A stretch of 64,000 nt of DNA from JABFRG01 sp038210445 (GTDB taxonomy: Bacteria > Myxococcota_A > Polyangia > Polyangiales > Polyangiaceae), in contig JBBQWQ010000044.1 in assembly GCA_038210445.1 (NCBI GenBank), forward strand, positions 1-64,000, written 5' to 3'. The translations under genes and the position numbers were made by a program. Below, in pieces: positions 19,035 through 26,924 of this stretch. The notes below the pieces were generated by a model. It was not told where the DNA came from and searched no databases. It saw only the letters and a program-made list of their open reading frames with translations. Each line of letters begins with the position of its first letter. Positions within the stretch are counted from its first letter, which is position 1.

Positions 19035-20581
19035 AACGTGTAGTCTACCTGATTCTCGCCACCGCAGCGTGCGGCGGCAACGAGCCCGGCCCCGCGCCGC
19101 TTCCCCGCGGTACGGCCGCGCCGACCGCCGCCCCGGTCGCCTCTACCCCCAGCGATCCACTCGGGCCCAAGCCGGAGCCGCCGCCGCCGGCGGCGTTCGT
19201 TCCTCCGGCGCCGACGCAATACAAGAGCGCCCTCGGCTTCGACGTGTGGCTCCTCGAGCGCCACACGCTGCCCATCGTCGCGGTGACCGTGGTGGCCCGA
19301 AGCGGCGCCGCAGTGGACCCGCCGGGCAAGGCAGGCACCGCGTTTCTCGCCGCCCGCATGCTCACCGAAGGGGCGGGCGCGCGGGGCGCCATCGAGTTTT
19401 CGCAGGCGGTCGACGCGCTGGGCGCCGACCTCGGCGCCACCGCCTATAGCGACTACAGTGCCGCGTCGCTGGTGGCCCTCAAGGGGAAGCTCGGTCCCGC
19501 GCTCGCCCTCCTGGGCGACGCGGTGGTGCGCCCGCGCTTCGCGGAGACCGACTTCAAACGGGCCAAGGGTCTGTGGATCGACGATCTCAAGAGTGAGCAA
19601 AAGGAGCCCAAAGCCATCTCCGAGGCGGCCACCGTGGAGCTCTTGTTCGGCAAGACCCACCCCTACGGCCACGTGCGCACCGGAACGCTCGACGACGCGC
19701 CGCGCATCACCCTCGGCGACGTGAAAGACGCGCATCGTCGCACCTTCGCCAAGGACCGCACCACGGTGGTGGTGGCCGGCGACATCGACCGCGCCACCCT
19801 CGATGCGGAGCTCGCCAAGGCCTTCGCGGGGTATGGCCAGAACGAGCTGCCGGCAGCCGTGCTCCCCAAGGTCGATGCATCCTACAAGCCGCCCTTCGGC
19901 CGCGTGGTCATCATCGACCGTCCGGGCGCTTCGCAGGCCATCGTGTCGCTGGTGGCGCCGGGGGTCGCGGCCGGCTCCTCCGACTCCATTCGCCTCGCGC
20001 GCGTCAACGCCGCGCTGGGCGGGAGCTTCACCTCGCGCCTGAACCAGGACCTGCGCGAAGAGCGCGGGCTCTCCTACGGCGCTTCGTCGCGCTTCGGATT
20101 TTCGCAGCGGGAGGGCCTCTTCTCGGCTTCGGCGGCGATCTTCGAGGCCAAGGCGAGCGAGGGCATCGAGGCGCTGGTGAAGGATGTCGCGGCCTACGCC
20201 AAGAGCGGCCCCACCGACGAAGAGGTGGAAAAGACGCGTCTCCTGGCTCGCGGCGATCTGGTGGAGTCGTTCGAGGGCGCCGCCCAGAGCGCCTCGCGGC
20301 TCGGGCGCAACGCCGGCGTCGGCTTGCCGCCCGACTTCGAGTCCCGCGCATCGAAGGAGCGCGACGGCGCCAGCAAGGCCGACCTGGTGGCCCTCGCGCA
20401 GAAGTACATGCCCGTGCAGCGGGCGTTTCTGCTGGTGGTGGGGCCGCCCACCGCCGCCGACGCGGCCCTGCCCAAGCTGAAGGAGCTGGGCTTCGAGGGG
20501 GCGCCGCTTCACTACAAGCTCGGCAGCGGCAACCTCGCGGCCACCGCGGCGCCGGTTACGAAGAAGGGCGGCGCCCAATGA
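19031..20581 (+). CDS. M16-family lipoprotein without the zinc motif (non-catalytic partner)
   Basis: A 516-residue M16 homologue beginning with a lipoprotein-type signal (YLILATAACGG) and a Pro/Ala linker. Where HxxEH should be, the sequence reads GKAGTAFLAARMLTEGA, so both His and the catalytic Glu are absent. The second half keeps the Arg/Tyr strip of M16 C-domains (LNQDLREERGLSYGASS). It is therefore expected to be the inactive partner that completes the substrate chamber of the active subunit encoded just upstream, and lipidation would anchor the pair to a membrane. Starts overlap as ATGA at both ends of this gene, giving a three-gene coupled unit. Confidence 0.9.
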   Translation: MKRVVYLILATAACGGNEPGPAPLPRGTAAPTAAPVASTPSDPLGPKPEPPPPAAFVPPAPTQYKSALGFDVWLLERHTLPIVAVTVVARSGAAVDPPGKAGTAFLAARMLTEGAGARGAIEFSQAVDALGADLGATAYSDYSAASLVALKGKLGPALALLGDAVVRPRFAETDFKRAKGLWIDDLKSEQKEPKAISEAATVELLFGKTHPYGHVRTGTLDDAPRITLGDVKDAHRRTFAKDRTTVVVAGDIDRATLDAELAKAFAGYGQNELPAAVLPKVDASYKPPFGRVVIIDRPGASQAIVSLVAPGVAAGSSDSIRLARVNAALGGSFTSRLNQDLREERGLSYGASSRFGFSQREGLFSASAAIFEAKASEGIEALVKDVAAYAKSGPTDEEVEKTRLLARGDLVESFEGAAQSASRLGRNAGVGLPPDFESRASKERDGASKADLVALAQKYMPVQRAFLLVVGPPTAADAALPKLKELGFEGAPLHYKLGSGNLAATAAPVTKKGGAQ

Positions 20582-21015
20582 CCGTCGTGTTGAGCCCGGG
20601 CGCGGAAGAGAACGGCCTCGCGTGCATGCTCGCCGATCTGATGCGCCAGAACCTCGAGGCCAAGCCCCACAAGTTGCGTGACTTTCGCCGGATGAACGGC
20701 GACGTGGCCATCGTGGCCGAGGACGCCGACGTCTCGCTTACGCTGCGCTTCGCCCGCGGCACGCTCACCATCCTCGACGGCATCGTGGGGGTTCCCAAGC
20801 TCACCGTCCGCGGCACCGCCGACGTCATCATGCTGCTTTCCAACATGCCCATCCGCTTCGGGCTGCCGCTACCCACCCGTGGCGACGCCGACTCCATGGA
20901 CGTGGCCCGCACCGTCGTGCGCGCCATGGGGGCAGGGGAGCTGCATACCTACGGCATGCTCCAGCATCCGCGGCTCTTCCTGCAGGTGACGCGCGTCATG
21001 TCCGTCAACGGCTAG
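20578..21015 (+). CDS. small cytosolic protein, possibly SCP2-like
   Basis: A 145-residue protein whose ATG overlaps the M16 stop (ATGA), so it is translated with the protease pair. It has no signal peptide or membrane segment. The centre alternates strands and helices (VSLTLRFARGTLTILDG, then KLTVRGTADVIMLLSNMP), which resembles the sterol-carrier-protein-2 fold found in many bacterial lipid-binding proteins. I regard that as a possibility only. Nothing catalytic is visible. Confidence 0.8.
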   Translation: MTVVLSPGAEENGLACMLADLMRQNLEAKPHKLRDFRRMNGDVAIVAEDADVSLTLRFARGTLTILDGIVGVPKLTVRGTADVIMLLSNMPIRFGLPLPTRGDADSMDVARTVVRAMGAGELHTYGMLQHPRLFLQVTRVMSVNG

Positions 21016-21047
21016 AGCCGTAGACCCTCGGGATGCGGTCGCCTCCG

Positions 21048-21503
21048 TCAGCGTGGCTCGGGGGCGAGGTACTTGACGCGCGACCAGGCCACGGTCTCGT
21101 CGTATTCGGGACCCCAGCCCACGTAGTGGATGGGAATGCCCTGGTCCGACGAGCTTCCAGACACCTCGGCGCGCCAGTAGGTTGCGTTCCACTCCACGTA
21201 CATGTCGCCGCCCTGCGCTTCACGAAGCACTTCCGCAACCGCCTCCTCCTCACCGTCGGCGAAGCGGACGAAGCCCGGACGGAGCATCGTGGCGGGCACG
21301 TAGCTGCCTCCGCGCGGGGCGAAGTGCTCGAGTGCGCGGCTCTCCTGCGCTTCCTTGGGGGCTGCCGGGGCAACCCCGTAAAACGGCCCGGAGACAGCCG
21401 CCGGTTCTCGCGGCAAAAACGATGGTGTTTCCGCGGTCTGGGCGGCGCCGCAGGCGAACTGCAGGGAAACCGCGAGGAGGGCTGGCCAGGCGCGAAGGTT
21501 CAC
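21048..21503 (-). CDS. exported protein with a Tudor-knot/chromo-barrel-like domain
   Basis: About 151 residues from the GTG at 21503. The N-terminus is a signal peptide (AWPALLAVSLQFACGAAQ), perhaps lipidated, though the lipobox is imperfect. After a Pro/Ala linker, the C-terminal 60 residues read like a small beta-barrel of the Tudor-knot/Agenet/chromo-barrel type: MYVEWNATYWRAEV, then IPIHYVGWGPEYDETV and a final SRVKYL. The YVGW...YDE pattern is the diagnostic part. These folds are best known from eukaryotic chromatin readers, and their role in exported bacterial proteins is unknown. The longer upstream frame to 21623 is not favoured because it precedes the signal peptide. Confidence 0.72.
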   Translation of the reverse strand: MNLRAWPALLAVSLQFACGAAQTAETPSFLPREPAAVSGPFYGVAPAAPKEAQESRALEHFAPRGGSYVPATMLRPGFVRFADGEEEAVAEVLREAQGGDMYVEWNATYWRAEVSGSSSDQGIPIHYVGWGPEYDETVAWSRVKYLAPEPR

Positions 21504-21574
21504 GATAGAGACCACAACGCCAGGGCTGGTCTGGGCTATTCCCGGCAAAAAACGCACGCCTACGGTGGATTCGC

Positions 21575-21603
21575 TTGACGATCCGCGGCCCTGCTCGTAG
21601 GTT
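21575..21603 (+). promoter_or_regulatory. promoter of the rpsP operon
   Basis: TTGACG (21575-21580) and TAGGTT (21598-21603) are separated by 17 bases. A start of transcription near 21610 would give a 20-base leader. An AGGAGA ribosome-binding site lies at 21615-21620, ten bases before the rpsP ATG. Inferred from consensus and position only. Confidence 0.5.
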
Positions 21604-21630
21604 CCGTCGCCCTCAGGAGACATTAAGGTT

Positions 21631-21897
21631 ATGGCCGTTCACATTCGACTCGCCCGCGGTGGCACCAAGAAGACCCCCATCTATCGCGTTGTGGTCACCG
21701 ACCAACGCAGCCCGCGCGGCGGCCGTTTCCTCGAGAACATCGGCACCTTCGACCCGTCCAACAAGGACAACCTCATCAAGGTCGACCAGGCCCGCTTCAA
21801 CTACTGGCGTGGCGTCGGCGCGCAGCCGTCCGACACCGTCGACCGCCTCGTTGTCCGCGCCCTGAAGGCGTCGGCCGCAGCCGCCCCGAAGAAGTAG
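21631..21897 (+). CDS. rpsP: 30S ribosomal protein S16
   Basis: An 88-residue S16 protein with the typical start MAVHIRLARGGTKKTPIYRV, the RGGRFLENIGTFDP turn and a Lys/Ala C-terminus. S16 is needed early in 30S assembly. It is the first gene of rpsP-khpA-rimM-trmD, a conserved bacterial order, with 2- and 5-base gaps to the next genes. Length is normal. A promoter and a strong ribosome-binding site are visible upstream. Confidence 0.98.
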   Translation: MAVHIRLARGGTKKTPIYRVVVTDQRSPRGGRFLENIGTFDPSNKDNLIKVDQARFNYWRGVGAQPSDTVDRLVVRALKASAAAAPKK

Positions 21898-21899
21898 TC

Positions 21900-22136
21900 G
21901 TGGCTTTCAAAGAGCTCATCAAGGCCATCGCGACCGAGCTCGTGGATCGCCCGGAAGATGTGGTCGTGACCGAAATCGCGACCGACAACAACAGCCTCAT
22001 CGAGCTTCGCGTCGCCAAGTCCGACATCGGCAAGGTCATCGGCAAAGACGGGCGCACGGCGCAGTCGATGCGGACCATCCTTGCCGCGCTCTCGGCCAAG
22101 GTCGGGCGCCGCGCGCACCTCGACATCGTCGACTGA
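21900..22136 (+). CDS. khpA: KH-domain RNA-binding protein KhpA
   Basis: A 78-residue single KH domain with the RNA-binding loop GKDGR near residue 48, matching the YlqC/KhpA family found between rpsP and rimM in many bacteria. KhpA binds RNA, often with KhpB (Jag), and affects small RNAs and cell-envelope growth. It begins with GTG, 2 bases after the rpsP stop. Length and position are exactly as expected. Confidence 0.95.
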   Translation: MAFKELIKAIATELVDRPEDVVVTEIATDNNSLIELRVAKSDIGKVIGKDGRTAQSMRTILAALSAKVGRRAHLDIVD

Positions 22137-22141
22137 GTCGT

Positions 22142-22657
22142 GTGAGCGAGGACCGCTGGATTCCGCTTGCGGAGGTAGCCCGCGCCCACGGCGTGCGCGG
22201 GGAGCTGCGTCTGCGCGTGTTCAACGCCGATAGCGACATTCTCCTCGGCCTGGACGAAGTGCTCATCCGTTTTCCCAACGGCGATGAGCACGAGGTCTCG
22301 GTCGACACCGCGCGCCGCGCCAACGACGCGATCCTGATGAAGCTCCACTCGGTGGACGATCGGGACCGCGCCGACGAGGTGCGCGGCGCCCTGGTTTGTG
22401 CCCGCCGCGGCGAGTTCCCGCCGCTCGGCGAGGACGAGTTTTACGCGTGCGACGTCATCGGCCTCGACGTGCTCCTGGGCGGCGAGACGCTTGGCCACGT
22501 GAAAGACTTCCGCTCGTATCCTTCGGTCGACATCCTCGTGGTGCGCACCGAGAAGGGTGAGCTCGAGGTCCCGCTGGTGGCGGTGTACGTGGACCAGGTG
22601 GACGTCGCGGGCAAGCGCGTGCTCCTGTGCTCCATCGAAGGACTCGAGCCGGTCTAG
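22142..22657 (+). CDS. rimM: ribosome maturation factor RimM
   Basis: A 171-residue RimM, which binds S19 and helps 16S rRNA 3'-domain maturation. The N-terminal beta-barrel starts with WIPLAEVARAHGVRGELRLR. The C-terminal PRC-barrel has the YACDVIGLDVL strand, a PSVDILVV strand and the closing EVPLVAVYVDQVDV. The start is GTG at 22142, after a 5-base gap. It lies between khpA and trmD as usual. Confidence 0.96.
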   Translation: MSEDRWIPLAEVARAHGVRGELRLRVFNADSDILLGLDEVLIRFPNGDEHEVSVDTARRANDAILMKLHSVDDRDRADEVRGALVCARRGEFPPLGEDEFYACDVIGLDVLLGGETLGHVKDFRSYPSVDILVVRTEKGELEVPLVAVYVDQVDVAGKRVLLCSIEGLEPV

Positions 22658-22709
22658 CCGCCTAGCCGCGCGCGCGTCCGAGATTGCCCAACGCGAATTC
22701 GAGGTAGCC

Positions 22710-23492
22710 GTGCGGGTCGACATCGTAACGCTGTTCCCTGAGCTCTTCGAAGGCTTTTTCCGCACGAGCATCGTGGGGCGCGCGCACGAGAGCGGACAGC
22801 TGCAGGTGCGCTTTCGTTCGCCGCGCGACTTCGGCACCGGCAAGCACCGCAGCGTCGACGACACGCCCTGCGGCGGCGGGAGCGGTATGGTGCTTCGGGT
22901 CGACGTCATGGTGGCTTGCCTCGAGTCTTTGGAAGACGTGCAGCCGCGGGCGCACCGCGTGCTCCTCACGCCGCAAGGCGCGCGCTTCGATCAGAGGAAG
23001 GCGCGGGAGCTGGGAGCGCTGCCCGCCATCGCGCTCATCTGTGGGCGCTACGAGGGCTTCGACGAGCGCATTCGCGAGTTCGTAGACGAGGAGATCTCGC
23101 TCGGCGATTTCGTCATGACCGGCGGCGAGGTTGCCGCCATGGCCATCGTGGAGGCGACCGCGCGCCTGCTCCCCGGCGTACTGGGAAATGCCGACTCGGC
23201 GACCGAAGAGTCGCACGGCGACGAAGGGCTGCTCGAGTATCCGCACTATACGCGGCCCATCGAGTTTCGCGGCAAGACCGTGCCCGCCGAGCTGCTCTCC
23301 GGCAACCACGCCGCCATCGCCCGCTACCGCCACGCGCAGGCCGAGGCGCGCACCGAGGCCCGCAGGCCCGACCTCTACGCCGCCTACCGCGAGGCCAATC
23401 CGCCGCCGCCGCCCAAGGCCCCCAAGCGCAGCAAGCGCCGCCCGAACGTCGACGCCCCCGCAGCGCCGAAGCCTGGCGACGAAGAGTCATGA
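22710..23492 (+). CDS. trmD: tRNA (guanine37-N1)-methyltransferase TrmD
   Basis: A 260-residue SPOUT methyltransferase making m1G37 in tRNAs, which prevents frameshifting. The GTG at 22710 gives the standard N-terminus (RVDIVTLFPELFEGF). The knotted SAM-binding site is clear: LICGRYEGFDERI, then EISLGDFVMTGGE. A LEYPHYTRP segment follows in the C-domain. The last 30 residues are a Pro/Lys-rich extension not usual in TrmD. Instead of rplS, the next gene is another SPOUT-type methyltransferase whose ATG overlaps this stop (ATGA). The frame is open further upstream, but the native N-terminus fixes this start. Confidence 0.96.
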   Translation: MRVDIVTLFPELFEGFFRTSIVGRAHESGQLQVRFRSPRDFGTGKHRSVDDTPCGGGSGMVLRVDVMVACLESLEDVQPRAHRVLLTPQGARFDQRKARELGALPAIALICGRYEGFDERIREFVDEEISLGDFVMTGGEVAAMAIVEATARLLPGVLGNADSATEESHGDEGLLEYPHYTRPIEFRGKTVPAELLSGNHAAIARYRHAQAEARTEARRPDLYAAYREANPPPPPKAPKRSKRRPNVDAPAAPKPGDEES

Positions 23493-24055
23493 GCCGCACC
23501 CTCTCCATCGCCCTCGTGCACCACCCGGTGCTCGACAAGCAGGGCACCACGGTCACCTCTGCGGTGACCAACCTCGATATCCACGATATGGCGCGGAGCG
23601 CCCGCACCTATGGGTGTGAGAGCTATTTCATCGTGCACCCGGTGGCCGCGCAGCGCGATCTGGTGGCCCGCATCTGTGAGCACTGGACCTATGGCTCGAG
23701 CGCGCAGCGGATTCCCGATCGGAAGGAGGCGCTCACCTTGGTCAAGCCTGTACCCACGCTCGACGACGTGTACGCTGCGTTCGGCGGCCGCGACGCGGTG
23801 GAGGTGTGGGTGACATCGGCTTCGGCGGTGCGTACGCCGGTGTCGGTCGCTGCCGCGCGGCCCCTGCTCGAGGGCCAGGGCAAGCCGGTGCTGCTGCTCT
23901 TCGGTACCGCGTGGGGGCTCTTGCCGGAGACCCTTCGCGCAGCCGATCTCTCGCTCGCCCCGATTCACGCGGCCGTGCCCAGCGGCTTCAATCACCTGAG
24001 CGTGCGCGCCGCCTGCGCCATCATCCTCGACCGCTTACGGGGTGACCGTTCCTAA
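23489..24055 (+). CDS. SPOUT-class RNA methyltransferase (PF09936-type)
   Basis: A 188-residue protein resembling the family named SAM-dependent RNA methyltransferase (PF09936; Thermotoga TM1570 type), which sits beside or fused to TrmD in several bacteria. Features are SIALVHHPVLDKQGTTVTSA at the N-terminus, a LLLFGTAWGLLPE loop near 137-149 matching the SPOUT cofactor knot, and the closing GFNHLSVRAACAIILDRL helix. The RNA target is not known to me. Translational coupling to trmD (ATGA overlap) suggests a tRNA substrate. No signal peptide. Confidence 0.88.
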   Translation: MSRTLSIALVHHPVLDKQGTTVTSAVTNLDIHDMARSARTYGCESYFIVHPVAAQRDLVARICEHWTYGSSAQRIPDRKEALTLVKPVPTLDDVYAAFGGRDAVEVWVTSASAVRTPVSVAAARPLLEGQGKPVLLLFGTAWGLLPETLRAADLSLAPIHAAVPSGFNHLSVRAACAIILDRLRGDRS

Positions 24056-24061
24056 GCGCAT

Positions 24062-24096
24062 GCGCCGGCACTGCGCCACGTTCGCCGGCGCCTTTT
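24062..24096. terminator. possible terminator between convergent genes
   Basis: An 8-bp GC-rich inverted repeat (GCGCCGGC / GCCGGCGC) with a 14-base loop is followed by CTTTT. It lies between the convergent SPOUT methyltransferase and TrmN6-like genes, just after the first stop. The T-run is short, so confidence is low. Confidence 0.35.
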
Positions 24097-24136
24097 GCGA
24101 AGTAGGTCTTGACGAATTGCTGGGTGGCGGCTGCCT

Positions 24137-24808
24137 TCAGCCCTGCAGCGGGGGCAAGATGTCGAGTCCGCCGGGCTTGGCCCGCCGCGCCGACACCAAG
24201 ACGATGCGCGCCACGCGGTCGGTGCGGCCGTGCACGCACTGGAGCATCTTGGGCTCCAGGCCCTCGGCGCGGAGGCAGGCCATGAGGCGGCTGAGCTCGC
24301 GGGCCGGGTAGGCGAAGGCCACGCGCCCCTGCGGCGCCAGAATGCGCGCCGCCGCGCCCACGAAGTCTGCAAGGCTCCCGGAACGCGCCCGCCGCCGCGA
24401 AGGCTCCGGCGACACGCGCCCGGCAGCGAAATAGGGCGGGTTGACCACCACCAGATCAAAGCGGCCGGGCGGAAAGAAGGTGCGCACGTCTTCGGCCACC
24501 ACCTCGCCGCTGACGCCGTTCTCTTCGACGTTGTGCTGGAGGAGGCGAATCGCCACCGGGTCCACCTCGACGAACGTGACGTACCGGGCGGCGCCCAGGT
24601 GCAGCAGCGAGAGACCCACCGCGCCCACGCCGGCACCCAGATCGCACACCCTTCGTGCGGGTTTGCGCGCCGCGAAGGTTGCAAGATGCACCGAATCGAC
24701 GTTCACCCGGTAGCCGCGCTGCGGCTGGTGCAACGTCACCGCACCATCGAAGAGTGCATCCTTCGTGGTCTCGGTCGAGTATGTTGATTGCGTGGATGTC
24801 GGAGCCAA
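24137..24808 (-). CDS. tRNA1(Val) A37 N6-methyltransferase-like protein (TrmN6 type)
   Basis: A class I SAM-dependent methyltransferase of the TrmN6/YfiC type. The family N-terminus is recognisable (TKDALFDGAVTLHQPQRGYR), followed by the SAM loop CDLGAGVGAVGLSLL, the acidic strand end FVEVDP and the catalytic NPPY (VVVNPPYFAAG) typical of N6-adenine enzymes. The start is unclear: no ATG or GTG precedes the conserved TKDALFDG. The nearest upstream start codon is TTG at 24808, which would overlap the divergent queG start head-to-head. A GTG inside the conserved N-terminus seems too late. tRNA modification agrees with its neighbours trmD and queG. Confidence 0.82.
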   Translation of the reverse strand: MAPTSTQSTYSTETTKDALFDGAVTLHQPQRGYRVNVDSVHLATFAARKPARRVCDLGAGVGAVGLSLLHLGAARYVTFVEVDPVAIRLLQHNVEENGVSGEVVAEDVRTFFPPGRFDLVVVNPPYFAAGRVSPEPSRRRARSGSLADFVGAAARILAPQGRVAFAYPARELSRLMACLRAEGLEPKMLQCVHGRTDRVARIVLVSARRAKPGGLDILPPLQG

Positions 24809-25826
24809 GGTTCGTTCCTTCGCTGAGCAGCTCGGGTTCGATGCCGTGGGGTTCGCCGCTGCGGATGTCCCACTGGAAGAGGAATACGAGCGGTACCGGG
24901 CGTTTGTCGAGGACGGCAAGCATGGATCCATGGAGTACCTCGCCGAGAGCGGCCCGGTGCGACAGCGCCTGGACACGCCGGATATCTTGCGCGGGGCGAA
25001 GAGCGTGGTGGTTCTCGCGCGGCGCTACGACCGCGCAGACGACGCAAACGATTCGCCGCTTTCGCAGCGCATCGCCCGCTACGCCCGGGGCCGCGACTAC
25101 CACAACGTGGTGCGTCGAAAGCTGCGGCAGCTTGCGGCCTACCTGCGGCGATTCGGCACCGCCGAGGCGCCGGTCGAAGCCCGGCCCATGTGCGACGACG
25201 TGCCGGTGCTGGAGCGCGCCTGGGCCGCCCGCGCGGGCCTCGGCTTCATCGGCAAGAACGGCCTGCTCATCGTGCCCGGCGTGGGCTCCATGGTGCTCCT
25301 GGGCGAGGTGGTGACAACCCTGTCGCTTCCGCCGGGGACGCCCATCGCCGAGCGCTGCGGCAGCTGCACGCGCTGCCTCGAGGCGTGCCCCACCGCGGCC
25401 TTCGAGGCGCCCTTCGTCCTCGATCCGCGGGCATGCATTTCCTATTGGACCATCGAGCACCGGGGGCCCATTCCCGAGGACATTCGGCCCCATGTCGGCT
25501 CGCGCCTTTTCGGCTGCGACGACTGCCAGACGGTGTGTCCGTTCAACGCGAGCAAGCACCGTCCGCCGGCCGAGACCAGCGCCTTCGAGCCGCATGCGCG
25601 ATGGTCCGAGCTCTCGCTCCGCGATCTGCTGGACCTCGACCGCTTTCCCGAGAACGCGCAGGGGAGCCCGGTGTACCGCGCGACCGCCGAGGGGCTGGCC
25701 CGGAACGCCGCGCTGGTGATGGCCAACGAAGGGACCGACGACGAGGCGCTGGAGCGCGCAGCGCGCACCCATCCGGTGGAAGCCGTGCGGGAAATTGCGG
25801 TGTGGGCTCGGGGTCGGCCGCGCTGA
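24792..25826 (+). CDS. queG: epoxyqueuosine reductase QueG
   Basis: A cobalamin-dependent iron-sulfur enzyme that reduces epoxyqueuosine to queuosine in tRNA. The N-terminal domain contains VRSFAEQLGFDAVGFAA. The middle holds the conserved GFIGKNGLLI near 154. Two 4Fe-4S clusters are indicated by CGSCTRCLEACP starting at Cys189 and FGCDDCQTVCP about 50 residues later. A HEAT-like C-terminal tail is present (VMANEGTDDEALERAARTHP). The GTG at 24792 gives a normal length of 344; a GTG at 24765 is also possible. No other queuosine genes are in the window and no preQ1 riboswitch is seen. Confidence 0.95.
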   Translation: MDVGAKVRSFAEQLGFDAVGFAAADVPLEEEYERYRAFVEDGKHGSMEYLAESGPVRQRLDTPDILRGAKSVVVLARRYDRADDANDSPLSQRIARYARGRDYHNVVRRKLRQLAAYLRRFGTAEAPVEARPMCDDVPVLERAWAARAGLGFIGKNGLLIVPGVGSMVLLGEVVTTLSLPPGTPIAERCGSCTRCLEACPTAAFEAPFVLDPRACISYWTIEHRGPIPEDIRPHVGSRLFGCDDCQTVCPFNASKHRPPAETSAFEPHARWSELSLRDLLDLDRFPENAQGSPVYRATAEGLARNAALVMANEGTDDEALERAARTHPVEAVREIAVWARGRPR

Positions 25827-25870
25827 CGCGGGCACTTTGAAATTCCCGCCGGCTCGTGTAGTGCGAAGCC

Positions 25871-26923
25871 ATGCATCCTCTTGCGGAACGCGTGCTCCAT
25901 AAAGACGTCCGCGCGGTGGCCCGCGCCATGCGCCTGGTAGACGATCGCGATCCCGGTCACACCGACGTGCTGCGCGATCTCTTCCCGCACACCGGGCGCG
26001 CCCACGTGGTGGGCGTCACCGGCAATCCGGGGGCAGGGAAGTCGACGCTCAGCGATCGCCTCATCGAGGGCTTCCGCAAGGCGGGCAAGATCGTGGGCGT
26101 CATCGCCGTCGACCCCACCAGCCCGTACACCGGCGGCGCAATCCTTGGCGACCGCATTCGCATGCAGCGGCACGCGGTCGATCCTGGGGTCTTCATTCGC
26201 AGCGTCGCCACCCGCGGGCATCTGGGCGGCCTCTCGCGCTCGGCCCGCGACATGGTGCGCATCCTCGACGCCTGGGGCGCCGACGTGGTGCTGGTCGAGA
26301 CGGTGGGCGTGGGCCAAGACGAGCTCGAGGTCACGCGCACCGCGCACACCACGCTGGTGGTCATGGCGCCGGGCATGGGCGACGAGGTGCAGGCCATCAA
26401 GGCGGGCATCATGGAGAGCGCCGACGTGTTCGCGGTGAACAAGGCCGACCGCGACGGCGCCGACGGCACCGTCCGCGACATCGAGCTGATGATAGCCCTC
26501 GGCGGCGAGACCATGATGGCCGCCAGCAAGCACCGGGGGCACGTGGTGCACGGGGGAGCCGGCGAGGCCGCGGCCCATGGCGCGGGCGTGCGTGTGGGCG
26601 GCGACGAAACCACCCGCGAGCGCTGGGTTCCGCCCATCCTCCGCTGCATCGCCACCCGCGGCGAGGGCACCGGGGAGCTGGTGGAGGCGGCTTCGCGCCA
26701 CCGCGTGTGGCTCGAGGGCACGGCAACGGGGCGCGCGCGGCGCAAGCAGCGGCTCGGCGAAGAGGTGCGCGAAGCCCTGCGCGAGGCGCTCATCGAAGCG
26801 GCGAGCCAGGATCTTGCGGCGCAGATGGATCAGGCGGTCCTCGACGTCGACGAGCGGCGGGTAGACCCGTACACCGCCATCGAGCAGCTGCGCGACGCCT
26901 TTCGCGCCGGCCGCAGCGGCTGA
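25871..26923 (+). CDS. meaB: methylmalonyl-CoA mutase-associated GTPase MeaB
   Basis: A 350-residue G3E-type GTPase (MeaB/ArgK) that protects and loads B12 onto methylmalonyl-CoA mutase. It shows Walker A GNPGAGKS at 51-58, switch residues (VDPTSPYTGGAILGDRIRM), the ETVGVGQDE switch II region and the NKAD guanine-specificity motif. The C-terminal helices (LREALIEAASQDLAAQMDQ) form the dimer region. The mutase genes are not in this window. It is 44 bases after queG on the same strand; both products depend on cobalamin chemistry, though that may be chance. Confidence 0.95.
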   Translation: MHPLAERVLHKDVRAVARAMRLVDDRDPGHTDVLRDLFPHTGRAHVVGVTGNPGAGKSTLSDRLIEGFRKAGKIVGVIAVDPTSPYTGGAILGDRIRMQRHAVDPGVFIRSVATRGHLGGLSRSARDMVRILDAWGADVVLVETVGVGQDELEVTRTAHTTLVVMAPGMGDEVQAIKAGIMESADVFAVNKADRDGADGTVRDIELMIALGGETMMAASKHRGHVVHGGAGEAAAHGAGVRVGGDETTRERWVPPILRCIATRGEGTGELVEAASRHRVWLEGTATGRARRKQRLGEEVREALREALIEAASQDLAAQMDQAVLDVDERRVDPYTAIEQLRDAFRAGRSG

Positions 26924-26924
26924 T

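Noticed and set aside
24700..24800. possible preQ1 riboswitch ahead of queG
   Set aside because: The region is occupied by the divergent methyltransferase coding sequence, and no preQ1 aptamer pattern is seen.
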